From Novosphingobium sp. Fuku2-ISO-50 (GTDB taxonomy: Bacteria > Pseudomonadota > Alphaproteobacteria > Sphingomonadales > Sphingomonadaceae): a stretch of 64,000 nt of DNA. Shown here piece after piece: positions 49,693 through 58,020 of this stretch (the first letter of the stretch is position 1; each line of letters begins with the position of its first letter). The DNA is taken from the NCBI RefSeq assembly GCF_001519055.1, contig NZ_KQ954286.1:1-64000 (forward strand), written 5' to 3'. The position numbers were made by a program, and so were the translations under genes. The notes under the pieces were generated by a model, which was not told the DNA's origin, did not search any database, and saw only the letters and a list, made by a program, of their open reading frames with translations.

Positions 49693-50886
49693 ATGAACGC
49701 TGCCAATCCCAGCATGGACCCGCCCGGCATGGACCCCGACATCTTTGCCCAGTTTCACGAACAGCTCGAACGCTATGTCCGCGAACGACTGGTCCCGGCG
49801 GAGGCCGACGTGATCGCGCATGACGGCATTCCCGATGCGCTGAAGCAGGAAATGGTCGACATGGGCCTGTTCGGGCTGACCATGCCGGAAGAATACGGCG
49901 GCGCAGGGCTGAACGTGTCGCAATATATCGAGACGATTCACACGCTGTCCTACGCCATGCCCGTCTATCGTTCGATCATTTCGATCAATATCGGCATGGT
50001 CTGTTCGGCGCTCAAGAACGCGGGCACGCCGGAGCAGAAAGCGCATTGGCTGCCGCGCCTTGCCGCAGGGGACATCGCCGCTTTCGGACTGACCGAGCCG
50101 GGATCGGGATCGGATTCGGCGGGGCTTCAGACCAGCGCCGTGCGCCATGGCAACGGCTATGTGCTCAATGGCACGAAGCGCTACATCACCAATGCGCCCT
50201 ATGCCAAACTCGGCCTGATCATGGCGCGCACGTCAAAGGAAAACCTGCCCCGCAACGCGCATGTCTCGGCGTTTCTCGTGCCCCTCGACCTGCCGGGCGT
50301 CTCGCGCGGCAAGTCGGACAAGAAGATGGGCCAGCCCGGCACCCATATCGGCGACCTGATTTTCGAAGACGTGTTCGTGCCCGCCGACGCGCTGCTCGGG
50401 CTTGAGGAAGGCAAAGGCTTTGCCACTGCGATGCAAAGCCTCGACAACGGGCGCCTGTCCGTCGGCGCGGCGAGCACCGGCTATGCCCGGCGCATGCTCG
50501 ACACGGCGATCCGCTATGCCAACGAGCGCAAGGCGTTTGGCGAACCGATCGCCAATTTTCAGCTGATCCAGGCGATGCTGTCGGACAGCTATGCCGAAAT
50601 CTATGCCGCGCAATGCATGATGCGCGACGCCATTGCCAAAGCCGATGCCGGGGCAAAGATCCTGAAGGAAGCCGCGGCATTCAAGATGTTCGCATCGGAA
50701 ATGTGCGGCCGCGTCGCCGACCGTTGCGTCCAGATCCATGGCGGCGCAGGCTATCTGGCGGAATACGAGGCCGAGCGGTTCTTTCGCGATGCGCGGATCT
50801 ATCGCATTTATGAAGGCACGACGCAGATCATGCAACTGGTCATCGCCAAGCAGATGCTGCGCGATTTTGCCGCAGGCGGGATCTGA
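49693..50886 (+). CDS. Acyl-CoA dehydrogenase
   Basis: A 397-residue flavoprotein that introduces a double bond between C2 and C3 of an acyl-CoA. FAD/substrate segments are FGLTEPGSGSDSAGLQT and YITNAPYAKL; the catalytic Glu374 lies in RIYEGTTQIM. The start ATG at 49693 follows AAGGGA. Three bases separate it from the CoA-transferase gene. It could be short- or branched-chain specific; sequence alone does not tell. Confidence 0.9.
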   Translation: MNAANPSMDPPGMDPDIFAQFHEQLERYVRERLVPAEADVIAHDGIPDALKQEMVDMGLFGLTMPEEYGGAGLNVSQYIETIHTLSYAMPVYRSIISINIGMVCSALKNAGTPEQKAHWLPRLAAGDIAAFGLTEPGSGSDSAGLQTSAVRHGNGYVLNGTKRYITNAPYAKLGLIMARTSKENLPRNAHVSAFLVPLDLPGVSRGKSDKKMGQPGTHIGDLIFEDVFVPADALLGLEEGKGFATAMQSLDNGRLSVGAASTGYARRMLDTAIRYANERKAFGEPIANFQLIQAMLSDSYAEIYAAQCMMRDAIAKADAGAKILKEAAAFKMFASEMCGRVADRCVQIHGGAGYLAEYEAERFFRDARIYRIYEGTTQIMQLVIAKQMLRDFAAGGI

Positions 50887-50889
50887 GCC

Positions 50890-52089
50890 ATGTATCCGCT
50901 GCTCAAGGGGCTGACCGTGATCGAGGCGTCGTCGTTCGTCGCCTCGCCCACATGCGGCCTCTATCTCGCGCAGATGGGCGCCGAGGTGATCCGTGTCGAT
51001 CCGATCGGCGGCGGCCCCGATTTCCACCGCTGGCCGGTGACCGACGCGGGCGATTCGCTCTATTGGGAAAATCTCAATCGCGCCAAGCGGTCGGTGGCGC
51101 TCGACGTCGGGCGACCGGAAGGGCGCGAATTGCTTCAGGCGCTGGTCCGCGCGACCGGGCAATTCGTCACCAATTTCCCCGCCGGGGGCTTTCTCGCGCA
51201 TGACACGCTCGCCGCCGGGCGCCCCGATCTGATCACCGTGCGCGTGATGGGCTGGCCCGACGGCAGCCCGGCGCTCGATTACACGGTCAACAACGCGGTC
51301 GGCTATCCCATGCTGACCGGAGCCGGGCCGGAGCCGGTCAACCATGTCCTGCCCGCGTGGGACTTGCTGACCGGGGCCTATGCCGCGTTTGCCCTGCTCG
51401 CCGCGCTGCGTCGGCGCGATGCCACCGGCGAAGGCGGCGAAGTGCGCCTGCCCTTGTCCGACGTGGCGATCGGCACGGTCGCCAATCTGGGCAGCCTGGC
51501 CGAAGTGATCACCACCGGCGCCGACCGTCCGCGCCTGGGCAACACCGTGTTCGGCCTGTTCGGGCGCGATTTTCTGACCCGCGACGGGGTGCGCGCGATG
51601 ATTGTCGTGGTGACCCACCGGCAATGGGCCAACCTGATCGCCGTGCTGGGCCTGGGCGAAGCGATTGCCCGCATCGAAGCCGAACGCGGCGTCAGCTTCG
51701 CCCATGACGACGGATTGCGCTATACCCACCGCGACGCGCTGTTTCCGCTGTTCGAAGCCGCAATCGGCGCGCGCGCGCATGCCGAGCTTGCCGCCGCGTT
51801 CGATGCCGCAGGGATCGTCCATTCCGCCTATCGCACGATGCACGAGGCCGTACACGACCCCGCGCTGGTCGCCGAAAACCCGATCTTCGGCACCAGCCCC
51901 AATCCCAGCGGCGCGACCTATCCGGCGGCAGGCGCCTTTGCCACGCTGCCGGGCACGCCGCGCGAAGCCCCCCGCCCCGCCCCGCGCAATGGCCAGCACA
52001 GCGAAAGCGTGCTGTCCGAACGGCTCGGGCTATCGTCGGGCGAAATCGCCCGGCTTATCGATTCAGGCATAGTAGGAACCGCGAAATGA
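50890..52089 (+). CDS. CaiB/BaiF (class III) CoA transferase, 2-methylfumaryl-CoA-isomerase-like
   Basis: A 399-residue class III CoA transferase. The probable catalytic Asp158 sits in PAWDLLTGAY. The start MYPLLKGLTVIEASSFVASP and the VIRVDPIGGGPDFHRWPV segment resemble the Mct enzyme (mesaconyl-CoA C1-C4 CoA transferase) more than CaiB or formyl-CoA transferase, in my recollection; this is not a search result. Its 3' end overlaps the thiolase start by 4 bases. It may transfer CoA between the carboxyls of a dicarboxylate or activate a free acid. Confidence 0.75.
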   Translation: MYPLLKGLTVIEASSFVASPTCGLYLAQMGAEVIRVDPIGGGPDFHRWPVTDAGDSLYWENLNRAKRSVALDVGRPEGRELLQALVRATGQFVTNFPAGGFLAHDTLAAGRPDLITVRVMGWPDGSPALDYTVNNAVGYPMLTGAGPEPVNHVLPAWDLLTGAYAAFALLAALRRRDATGEGGEVRLPLSDVAIGTVANLGSLAEVITTGADRPRLGNTVFGLFGRDFLTRDGVRAMIVVVTHRQWANLIAVLGLGEAIARIEAERGVSFAHDDGLRYTHRDALFPLFEAAIGARAHAELAAAFDAAGIVHSAYRTMHEAVHDPALVAENPIFGTSPNPSGATYPAAGAFATLPGTPREAPRPAPRNGQHSESVLSERLGLSSGEIARLIDSGIVGTAK

Positions 52090-53315
52090 CCCAATTGCGC
52101 CGCGCCGCCATCGTTTCCCCGCTTCGCACCGCCGTCGGCAAATTCGGCGGCGCGCTGGCCCCGCTGACCGCCGGGGATCTCGGCGCCGTCATCCTCAAGG
52201 CGCTGGTCGAACGCAGCGGCATCGATCCGAGCCGGGTCGATGATGTGATCTTCGCCCAGGGCTATGGCAGCGGCGAAGCCCCCGCAATCGGGCACTGGTC
52301 GTGGCTGGCTGCCGGATTGCCGCTCAAGGTGCCCGGCTATCAGGTCGATCGCCGCTGTGGCTCGGGGCTTCAGGCGGTGGTGAATGCCGCGATGATGGTC
52401 CAGACCGGAGCCGCCGACGTGGTCGTCGCGGGCGGGGTGGAATCGATGTCCAACGTCGAGCATTACTCGACCGACATTCGCAAGGGCGTGCGCATGGGCA
52501 ATCTGGTGCTCCATGACCGGCTGACGCGCGGGCGCCTGATGTCGCAGCCGATCGAACGTTTCGGCGTGATCAGCGGGATGATCGAAACCGCCGAAAACCT
52601 TGCCCGCGACTATGGCATCACCCGCGAACAAGCCGATGCCTACGCCGTCGGATCGCATCAGCGCGCGACGGCCGCCTGGGCCGAGGGGCGCTTTGCCGAT
52701 GAACTCGTACCCGTGGCGGTGCCCCGGAAAAAGGGCGATCCGCTGGTGTTTGACCATGACGAAGGCTATCGCCCCGATGCCACGCTCGAAAGCCTGGGCA
52801 AGCTGCGCGCGATCGAGGCGAAGACCATTCCCGGCGCCGTCGTCACCGCCGGCAATGCCAGCCAGCAGAACGATGCCGCCGCCGCCTGCCTGATCGTCGC
52901 CGAGGACAAGCTCGCCGAACTCGGGCTCGAACCGATTGCCTGGTTCCATTCGTGGGCGGCGGCGGGCTGCGATCCGGCGCGGATGGGGATCGGCCCGGTC
53001 CCGGCGGTCGAACGGCTGTTTGCGCGCACCGGCATGACCTGGGACATGATCGACCTTGTCGAATTGAATGAAGCCTTCGCCCCGCAAGTGCTCGCCGTGC
53101 TCAAAGGCTGGGGCTGGAGCAAGGACGACAGCCGCAATGCCATTCTCAATGTCAATGGCTCGGGCATTTCGCTGGGCCATCCGATCGGCGCCACAGGCGG
53201 GCGCATCCTTGCCAATCTGACTCGGGAACTGGTGCGCCGGGGCGGCCGCTTTGGGCTCGAAACAATGTGCATCGGCGGTGGTCAGGGAATCGCCGCCGTG
53301 TTCGAGCGCGCGTGA
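52086..53315 (+). CDS. Acetyl-CoA C-acyltransferase (thiolase)
   Basis: A 409-residue thiolase. Nucleophile Cys91 is in RRCGSGLQAVV; the His of GHPIGATGGR and the second Cys of CIGGGQG complete the site. It either cleaves 3-ketoacyl-CoA or condenses acetyl-CoA; the operon suggests cleavage. The stop overlaps the ATG of the next gene (TGATG). Confidence 0.9.
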   Translation: MTQLRRAAIVSPLRTAVGKFGGALAPLTAGDLGAVILKALVERSGIDPSRVDDVIFAQGYGSGEAPAIGHWSWLAAGLPLKVPGYQVDRRCGSGLQAVVNAAMMVQTGAADVVVAGGVESMSNVEHYSTDIRKGVRMGNLVLHDRLTRGRLMSQPIERFGVISGMIETAENLARDYGITREQADAYAVGSHQRATAAWAEGRFADELVPVAVPRKKGDPLVFDHDEGYRPDATLESLGKLRAIEAKTIPGAVVTAGNASQQNDAAAACLIVAEDKLAELGLEPIAWFHSWAAAGCDPARMGIGPVPAVERLFARTGMTWDMIDLVELNEAFAPQVLAVLKGWGWSKDDSRNAILNVNGSGISLGHPIGATGGRILANLTRELVRRGGRFGLETMCIGGGQGIAAVFERA

Positions 53316-54895
53316 TGGCCGCGCTCGCTGCGGCGCGCGCCTATCTGGCCCAGGCCCGCGCCGCGCTCGCCGATCGGCTGACCACGCGCACGATCGATCA
53401 GGAACAGCGCGCCGCGCACGGCTTTGCCTGGATCGCCACGAGCGTTGCCGCGCTGGAAGCCGTTGCCGAATGGCACGCGCTGAACGGGGATGCCAACCCG
53501 GTCGATACGCTGGTGGCCCGGCTGGCCTTTGCCGAAACGCTGGCGCAATTGGTCGGCGGCCTGCCGATGGGGCAAAACGAACTGGTGCGCCCCGCAGATC
53601 TCGGGCTTGGGCTTGCCGCGCGGCGCCTCGCCGATGCCGTGGCGGAGCTGATCGATACAGACCTTGCCCAGACGCGCGCGGAGCTTGCCGCGCATCTGGC
53701 CGACGGATTGTGGCCGAGCGAAAGCTTTCACAATGCCGAGCTTGATGCGATCCGCGATCAGTTTCGCCGCTTTACCGACGCAGAAATCGTGCCCCATGCG
53801 CATCGCTGGCATCTCGCCAATGCGCTGATCCCCGATGAAACGGTCCGGGCGATGGCCGATCTCGGCACGTTTGGCGTGTGCATCCCGGAATGCCATGGCG
53901 GGCTCGGGCTCGACAAGCTGGTGATGTGCGTGATTACCGAGGAATTGTCGCGCGGCTGGATCGGCGCGGGTTCGCTCGGCACCCGGTCGGAAATCGCGGG
54001 CGAATTGATCGTGCTCGGCGGGACCGAGGCGCAAAAGGCCGCTTGGCTGCCGCGTATCGCCAGCGGCGAAGTGCTGCCCACGGCAGTCTTTACCGAGCCT
54101 GACACCGGGTCGGATCTCGGCTCGCTGCAAACCCGCGCAAGGCTGGGCGATGGGCAATGGGTCATCGACGGGGCCAAGACATGGATCACCCATGCCGCCC
54201 GGTCGGACCTGATGACCTTGCTCGCGCGCACGCTTCCTGATCAAAAGGGCTATGCCGGTCTGTCGATGCTGCTCGTGCCCAAGCCGCGCGGCACCGAGGA
54301 CGATCCTTTCCCCGCGCCCGGCATGACCGGCAGCGAGATCGACGTGCTCGGCTATCGCGGGATGCGCGAATATGCGCTGCAATTTGATGGCATGACTGCG
54401 CCCGCAGACGCCTTGCTCGGCGGCGAGGAAGGCCAGGGCTTCAAGCACTTGATGCGCACGTTCGAAGGCGCGCGGATCCAGACCGCCGCGCGCGCCGTCG
54501 GGGTTGCCCGCCGCGCGCTCGAACTCGGGCTAGGTTACGCGACAACGCGCAAGCAGTTCGGCAAGGCGATCGTCCATTTTCCGCGCGTCGCCGACAAGCT
54601 GGCAATGAGCCTCGTGGACTTCGTGATGGCGCGCGAGCTGACTTATGCCGCCGCGCGGGCCAAAGTGACGGGCAAGCGCTGCGACATCGAGGCGGGCATG
54701 GCCAAGCTCCACGCCGCGCGCACCGCATGGAGCAATGCCGATGCCGCGCTGCAGATTCACGGCGGCAACGGCTATGCGCTGGAATACGAGATCAGCCGCG
54801 TGCTGTGCGATGCGCGCATCCTCAACATCTTTGAAGGCGCGGCGGAAATACAGGCGCAAGTGATCGCGCGCGGGCTGTTGGCGGCGCGCAACTGA
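53315..54895 (+). CDS. Long acyl-CoA dehydrogenase, methylsuccinyl-CoA dehydrogenase-like
   Basis: A 526-residue acyl-CoA dehydrogenase. The ~150-residue N-terminal extension (with AHGFAWIATSVAALEAV and GGLPMGQNELVRPADLGLGL) resembles the extra domain of (2S)-methylsuccinyl-CoA dehydrogenase (Mcd) of the ethylmalonyl-CoA pathway. The catalytic Glu507 is in NIFEGAAEIQAQ. The flavin regions (TAVFTEPDTGSDLGSL) are normal. The assignment to Mcd is from family memory, not a search. It overlaps both neighbours by one base. Confidence 0.75.
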   Translation: MAALAAARAYLAQARAALADRLTTRTIDQEQRAAHGFAWIATSVAALEAVAEWHALNGDANPVDTLVARLAFAETLAQLVGGLPMGQNELVRPADLGLGLAARRLADAVAELIDTDLAQTRAELAAHLADGLWPSESFHNAELDAIRDQFRRFTDAEIVPHAHRWHLANALIPDETVRAMADLGTFGVCIPECHGGLGLDKLVMCVITEELSRGWIGAGSLGTRSEIAGELIVLGGTEAQKAAWLPRIASGEVLPTAVFTEPDTGSDLGSLQTRARLGDGQWVIDGAKTWITHAARSDLMTLLARTLPDQKGYAGLSMLLVPKPRGTEDDPFPAPGMTGSEIDVLGYRGMREYALQFDGMTAPADALLGGEEGQGFKHLMRTFEGARIQTAARAVGVARRALELGLGYATTRKQFGKAIVHFPRVADKLAMSLVDFVMARELTYAAARAKVTGKRCDIEAGMAKLHAARTAWSNADAALQIHGGNGYALEYEISRVLCDARILNIFEGAAEIQAQVIARGLLAARN

Positions 54896-55746
54896 TGGGC
54901 GCCTGGGATGCCTGGATCGGGCGCAGCGAACAGCGCGAGGATCGCGTCGATCCGGGGCTTGTCGCGCGGTGGTGCGCCACGTTCGATCGTGAACCGGGCG
55001 ATGACGGCAGCGCGCCGCAAGGGTTGCACTGGTGCCTTGGCCTGCCCGACGCGCCGACTGCCGCGCTCGGCCCCGATGGTCATCCGCGCCGCGATGTTAC
55101 GCCCGACAGCTTCCTGCCGCCGGTTCCGCTGCCCCGGCGGATGTGGGCGTCGAGTGTGCTCGATTTTCATGCGCCGCTGCCGATCGGCGCGGTGATCGTG
55201 CGCACCTCGCGCGTGGCGGCGATCACCGAAAAGCAGGGCGGCAGCGGAACACTGGTGTTCGTCGACATCGCGCACGAGACGCGCCATGGCGATACCTTGC
55301 TGATATCCGAGACTCAAAGCGTGGTCTATCGCGCCGCCGCGCCTGCCGGTTCGCCCCCGGCTCTGCCGCCACCGGGCCCGGGCCGGTTTGATGCCGCCGC
55401 ATGGACACGCGTGCGCACGCTCGCCCCCGCGCCGCCGCTGCTGTTCCGCTATTCCGCGCTGACGTTCAACAGCCACCGCATCCACTATGACCTGCCTTAT
55501 GCCACCGGCGAGGAAGGCTATCGCGGGCTGGTCGTGCATGGCCCGCTGACCGCCAGTCTGCTGCTCGATCTCGCGCGACGCCATCTCGGCGACAACCGCC
55601 TGACGTCATTTCGTTTTCGCGGCACCTCGCCCGCGATCACCGGGGAGCCCTTGCATCTGGGCCTGCGTGAAGATGCGGGGGCGCTGACGCTCGGCGCCTT
55701 TGCCGGGGATGGTCGGCAAGTGATGGAAGCGACAGCGGAATCCTAG
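54895..55746 (+). CDS. HTD2/FAS1-like hydratase, mesaconyl-C4-CoA-hydratase-like
   Basis: A 283-residue hydratase/dehydratase of the HTD2 group with an N-terminal degenerate hot-dog domain and a C-terminal one carrying FNSHRIHYDLPYA and LVVHGPLTASLL, the R-hydratase-type sites. Related proteins are mesaconyl-C4-CoA hydratase (Meh) and itaconyl-CoA hydratase, which act on C5 dicarboxyl-CoA. Last gene of the operon, starting one base inside the preceding stop and ending by overlapping the convergent LysR gene. Confidence 0.78.
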   Translation: MGAWDAWIGRSEQREDRVDPGLVARWCATFDREPGDDGSAPQGLHWCLGLPDAPTAALGPDGHPRRDVTPDSFLPPVPLPRRMWASSVLDFHAPLPIGAVIVRTSRVAAITEKQGGSGTLVFVDIAHETRHGDTLLISETQSVVYRAAAPAGSPPALPPPGPGRFDAAAWTRVRTLAPAPPLLFRYSALTFNSHRIHYDLPYATGEEGYRGLVVHGPLTASLLLDLARRHLGDNRLTSFRFRGTSPAITGEPLHLGLREDAGALTLGAFAGDGRQVMEATAES

Positions 55747-56666
55747 ATCCCGGCAAGCGGTTCGCCGTCGTCGCGGCCCAGTTCGACGAACTGATCGCGC
55801 AGCCAGGCGGCGGCGGGGCCCGGCGGGCAATCGCTGCGCCAGATCGCCGAAAGGCGATAGCGCCCGCCGGGATGATCGGGCAGATCGAGCTGGACCAGCG
55901 CCCCCGAGGCGAGATCGTCCGCTACCATCGGCAGCGGCATATTGCCCCAGCCCACCCCTTCGCGCAGCAAGGCATGCTTGGCGGACAAATCGGCCAGGCG
56001 CCAGGTCTTGCGGCTGATCACCGCAAAATCGCGCCCTTCGGTCAGGCGCGAACGGTCCGACAGCACGAGCTGGATATGATCGCGCACAGCGCCGGGCGGG
56101 ATCGTCTCCAATTGTGCCAGCGGGTGCCCGGGCGCGGCAACCGGGACCATCAGCGTTGACCCGGCCGCGACCGAATCAAGCCCTTCGATGCCCAATGCCA
56201 GAGGCCCCGAAACGCCGATGCTCGCGGTGCCGTCGCGCACCATCCCGGTAATCGCGCCCAGCGCTTCGACATGAAGGCGCAGTTGCACGGTAGGAAACGT
56301 CTCGGCAAACGTGCGCAAAACCTGCCCCAGCCGCTCGGCCGAAAGCATGACATCGACGGCCAGATCGACTTCGGCCTCAAGCCCGTCGAGCAGTCCTTTG
56401 ACTTTTGCGCGCAGCCCGTCGACGCCTGCGGCAATCGCCCGCGCCTCGGCCAGCAAGGCGCGCCCGGCGACGGTCAATTGCGGTTTGCGCGTGCCCTCGC
56501 GCTCAAACAATGTCAGCCCGAGCTGCGCTTCGAGATTGGCGATGCCATAGCTGATGACCGAAACCGCGCGGCCCAGCCGCCGCCCCGCCGCCGCAAAGCT
56601 GCCGGTATCGACAATCGCCAGAAAAATGCGCAGCTGGTCGAAAGTCGGCGTTCCGGGACTGGTCAT
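55743..56666 (-). CDS. LysR-family transcriptional regulator
   Basis: A 307-residue LysR regulator. The HTH starts at residue ~7 (PTFDQLRIFLAIVDTGSFAA) and continues to LEAQLGLTLFEREG; the effector domain begins near residue 90. It faces the operon convergently and is divergent from the hypothetical gene at 56841. The ATG at 56664-56666 has a weak AAGG site. A link to the operon is possible but only positional. Confidence 0.87.
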   Translation of the reverse strand: MTSPGTPTFDQLRIFLAIVDTGSFAAAGRRLGRAVSVISYGIANLEAQLGLTLFEREGTRKPQLTVAGRALLAEARAIAAGVDGLRAKVKGLLDGLEAEVDLAVDVMLSAERLGQVLRTFAETFPTVQLRLHVEALGAITGMVRDGTASIGVSGPLALGIEGLDSVAAGSTLMVPVAAPGHPLAQLETIPPGAVRDHIQLVLSDRSRLTEGRDFAVISRKTWRLADLSAKHALLREGVGWGNMPLPMVADDLASGALVQLDLPDHPGGRYRLSAIWRSDCPPGPAAAWLRDQFVELGRDDGEPLAGI

Positions 56667-56840
56667 GCGTGCACTGCCTTTTGCAAACCTTCGAGCTGTC
56701 GATGCCGTTCCTATCGTGCCGCACGGCATAGTCCACCCACCGCATCCCTTCCCGTCCGCAGTGCTCCGCCTGGCATTGTTCAGGAAAATGAAACGATCCG
56801 TTGGATCTTATAGGGCTATTGCCGTGGGCTCGACAGGTCC

Positions 56841-57233
56841 ATGGCAACCATCGTATCCGCCCCCCCCGCGAAAAGCCCCCCCCCGATGCCCCAGCGCAAC
56901 GCCCACCCCTCGCCCGTTCCCGCAACCATGCCCGACTTGACGGCGGGTGAATGGCGCCATGTCCAACGCGCCTTGCGCGCCGTTCAGGGCAGCGCCTGCC
57001 CCGGCGGCGAACATCCCGGGCCATTCCATCGCGGTCTCGCACGGATCGGGCGCATGGTGCCGGGAATGCGCACGTGGCGCGCGCATGATGTCGCGCCCGA
57101 GCTGGAGCCCTTGCGCGATTTTCTGTGCGAAAGCGCGCGCCATGGACCGGCGGTCGACGAACTGGCGCATCGCCTAGAGGGCCAGGGCTTTTCCCCCGCG
57201 CAGATCGCCGCGCTGATCCTTATTGCCGGCTGA
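56841..57233 (+). CDS. Hypothetical protein, Pro/Arg-rich N terminus
   Basis: A 130-residue unrecognised protein. The first 30 residues are Ala/Pro rich; from MPDLTAGEWRHVQRALRAVQ onward it is helical with a HGPAVDELAHRLEGQGFSP block. A later start at MPDL (56928) is also possible. It is divergent from the LysR gene. No motif points to a function, and it could be a conserved small sphingomonad protein. Confidence 0.5.
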   Translation: MATIVSAPPAKSPPPMPQRNAHPSPVPATMPDLTAGEWRHVQRALRAVQGSACPGGEHPGPFHRGLARIGRMVPGMRTWRAHDVAPELEPLRDFLCESARHGPAVDELAHRLEGQGFSPAQIAALILIAG

Positions 57234-57338
57234 ACGGGGCCGACGGAAAGATTCTCTTTACCCCTGCCGCCTATGACAGCCGGCAGGGAAAGCGGTCTGA
57301 CATCGATCGGGCCAAACGCAAATCGGCAGGACAACCGC

Positions 57339-57743
57339 ATGTCGTTCATCAACCGCGAGTTGTTTTCCGGCGCATGCTTGCGCGAAACGCGGCGTGCGCG
57401 GCTGGTGCGGGGTACGCTGCGCTTTGCCAACGGGGCCGAAATCGCGATCGTCGTGCGCAATTTGTCGGAACGGGGTCTTGGCGTGTCGTGCCGCACGGCC
57501 CCACCGGCGCCGGGCGAAGTGGTGGTGATCAGCCTTCCTGGATCGCCCGATGTCGACGGCATCGTGCGCTGGACGCGCGAAACCGCGTTCGGCGTCGAAT
57601 TGACCGGCACGGTCGACCCAGCCGAAATTGCCGCCGCACTCCAGCGGGAGGCCGCCCGCCTGCAGGAAGAGAGCGGCTGGACAGTCAACGCGCGTCACCG
57701 TGTCCATACCCCGCGCCAGACCGGACCACGCCGACGCATCTAG
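57339..57743 (+). CDS. PilZ-domain protein
   Basis: A 134-residue PilZ domain with intact RETRR (RxxxR, 15-19) and NLSERG (N-x-S-x-x-G, 41-46) motifs for cyclic-di-GMP binding, spaced exactly as in the PilZ gene at 44280. A basic C-terminal tail follows. The ATG at 57339 follows AGGAC. The inverted-repeat element begins 14 bases past its stop. Confidence 0.85.
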   Translation: MSFINRELFSGACLRETRRARLVRGTLRFANGAEIAIVVRNLSERGLGVSCRTAPPAPGEVVVISLPGSPDVDGIVRWTRETAFGVELTGTVDPAEIAAALQREAARLQEESGWTVNARHRVHTPRQTGPRRRI

Positions 57744-57757
57744 ACCTAAATATCTAG

Positions 57758-58020
57758 GGCGTAAACTCATAAACCACACCATCGAGGTTTGAGGCCAAAA
57801 GGCCCAGCGCGAGGCGGATAGGTGCAGGAATAGTGGTTCTATTTCAAACCTATCCAACGCTGCGATGGGCCTTTTGGGTCAAATCCCGAAGGGACGGCAA
57901 AATGGCTTCCATCTCGAACAGAAATGCGCTTGCAAAGGCAACCAGCCTTCGCGGCGCGCATTTCCGCCCGATATGTTCGCCATTTTGCCGCCTCGATGGC
58001 GTGGTTTATGAGTTTACGCC
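57758..58020. mobile_element. MITE-like non-autonomous element with 30-bp TIRs
   Basis: A 263-bp element with terminal inverted repeats of 30 bp (57758-57787 and 57991-58020; one mismatch; outer part GGCGTAAACTCATAAACC) flanked on both sides by CTAG (57754-57757, 58021-58024), a likely 4-bp target duplication as in IS5-type elements. No transposase reading frame is present. Two internal palindromes are visible: arms at 57788-57823 / 57848-57883, and 57895-57929 / 57956-57990 (first 12 bp and last 9 bp perfect). Transcripts from either side would fold strongly. Confidence 0.85.
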
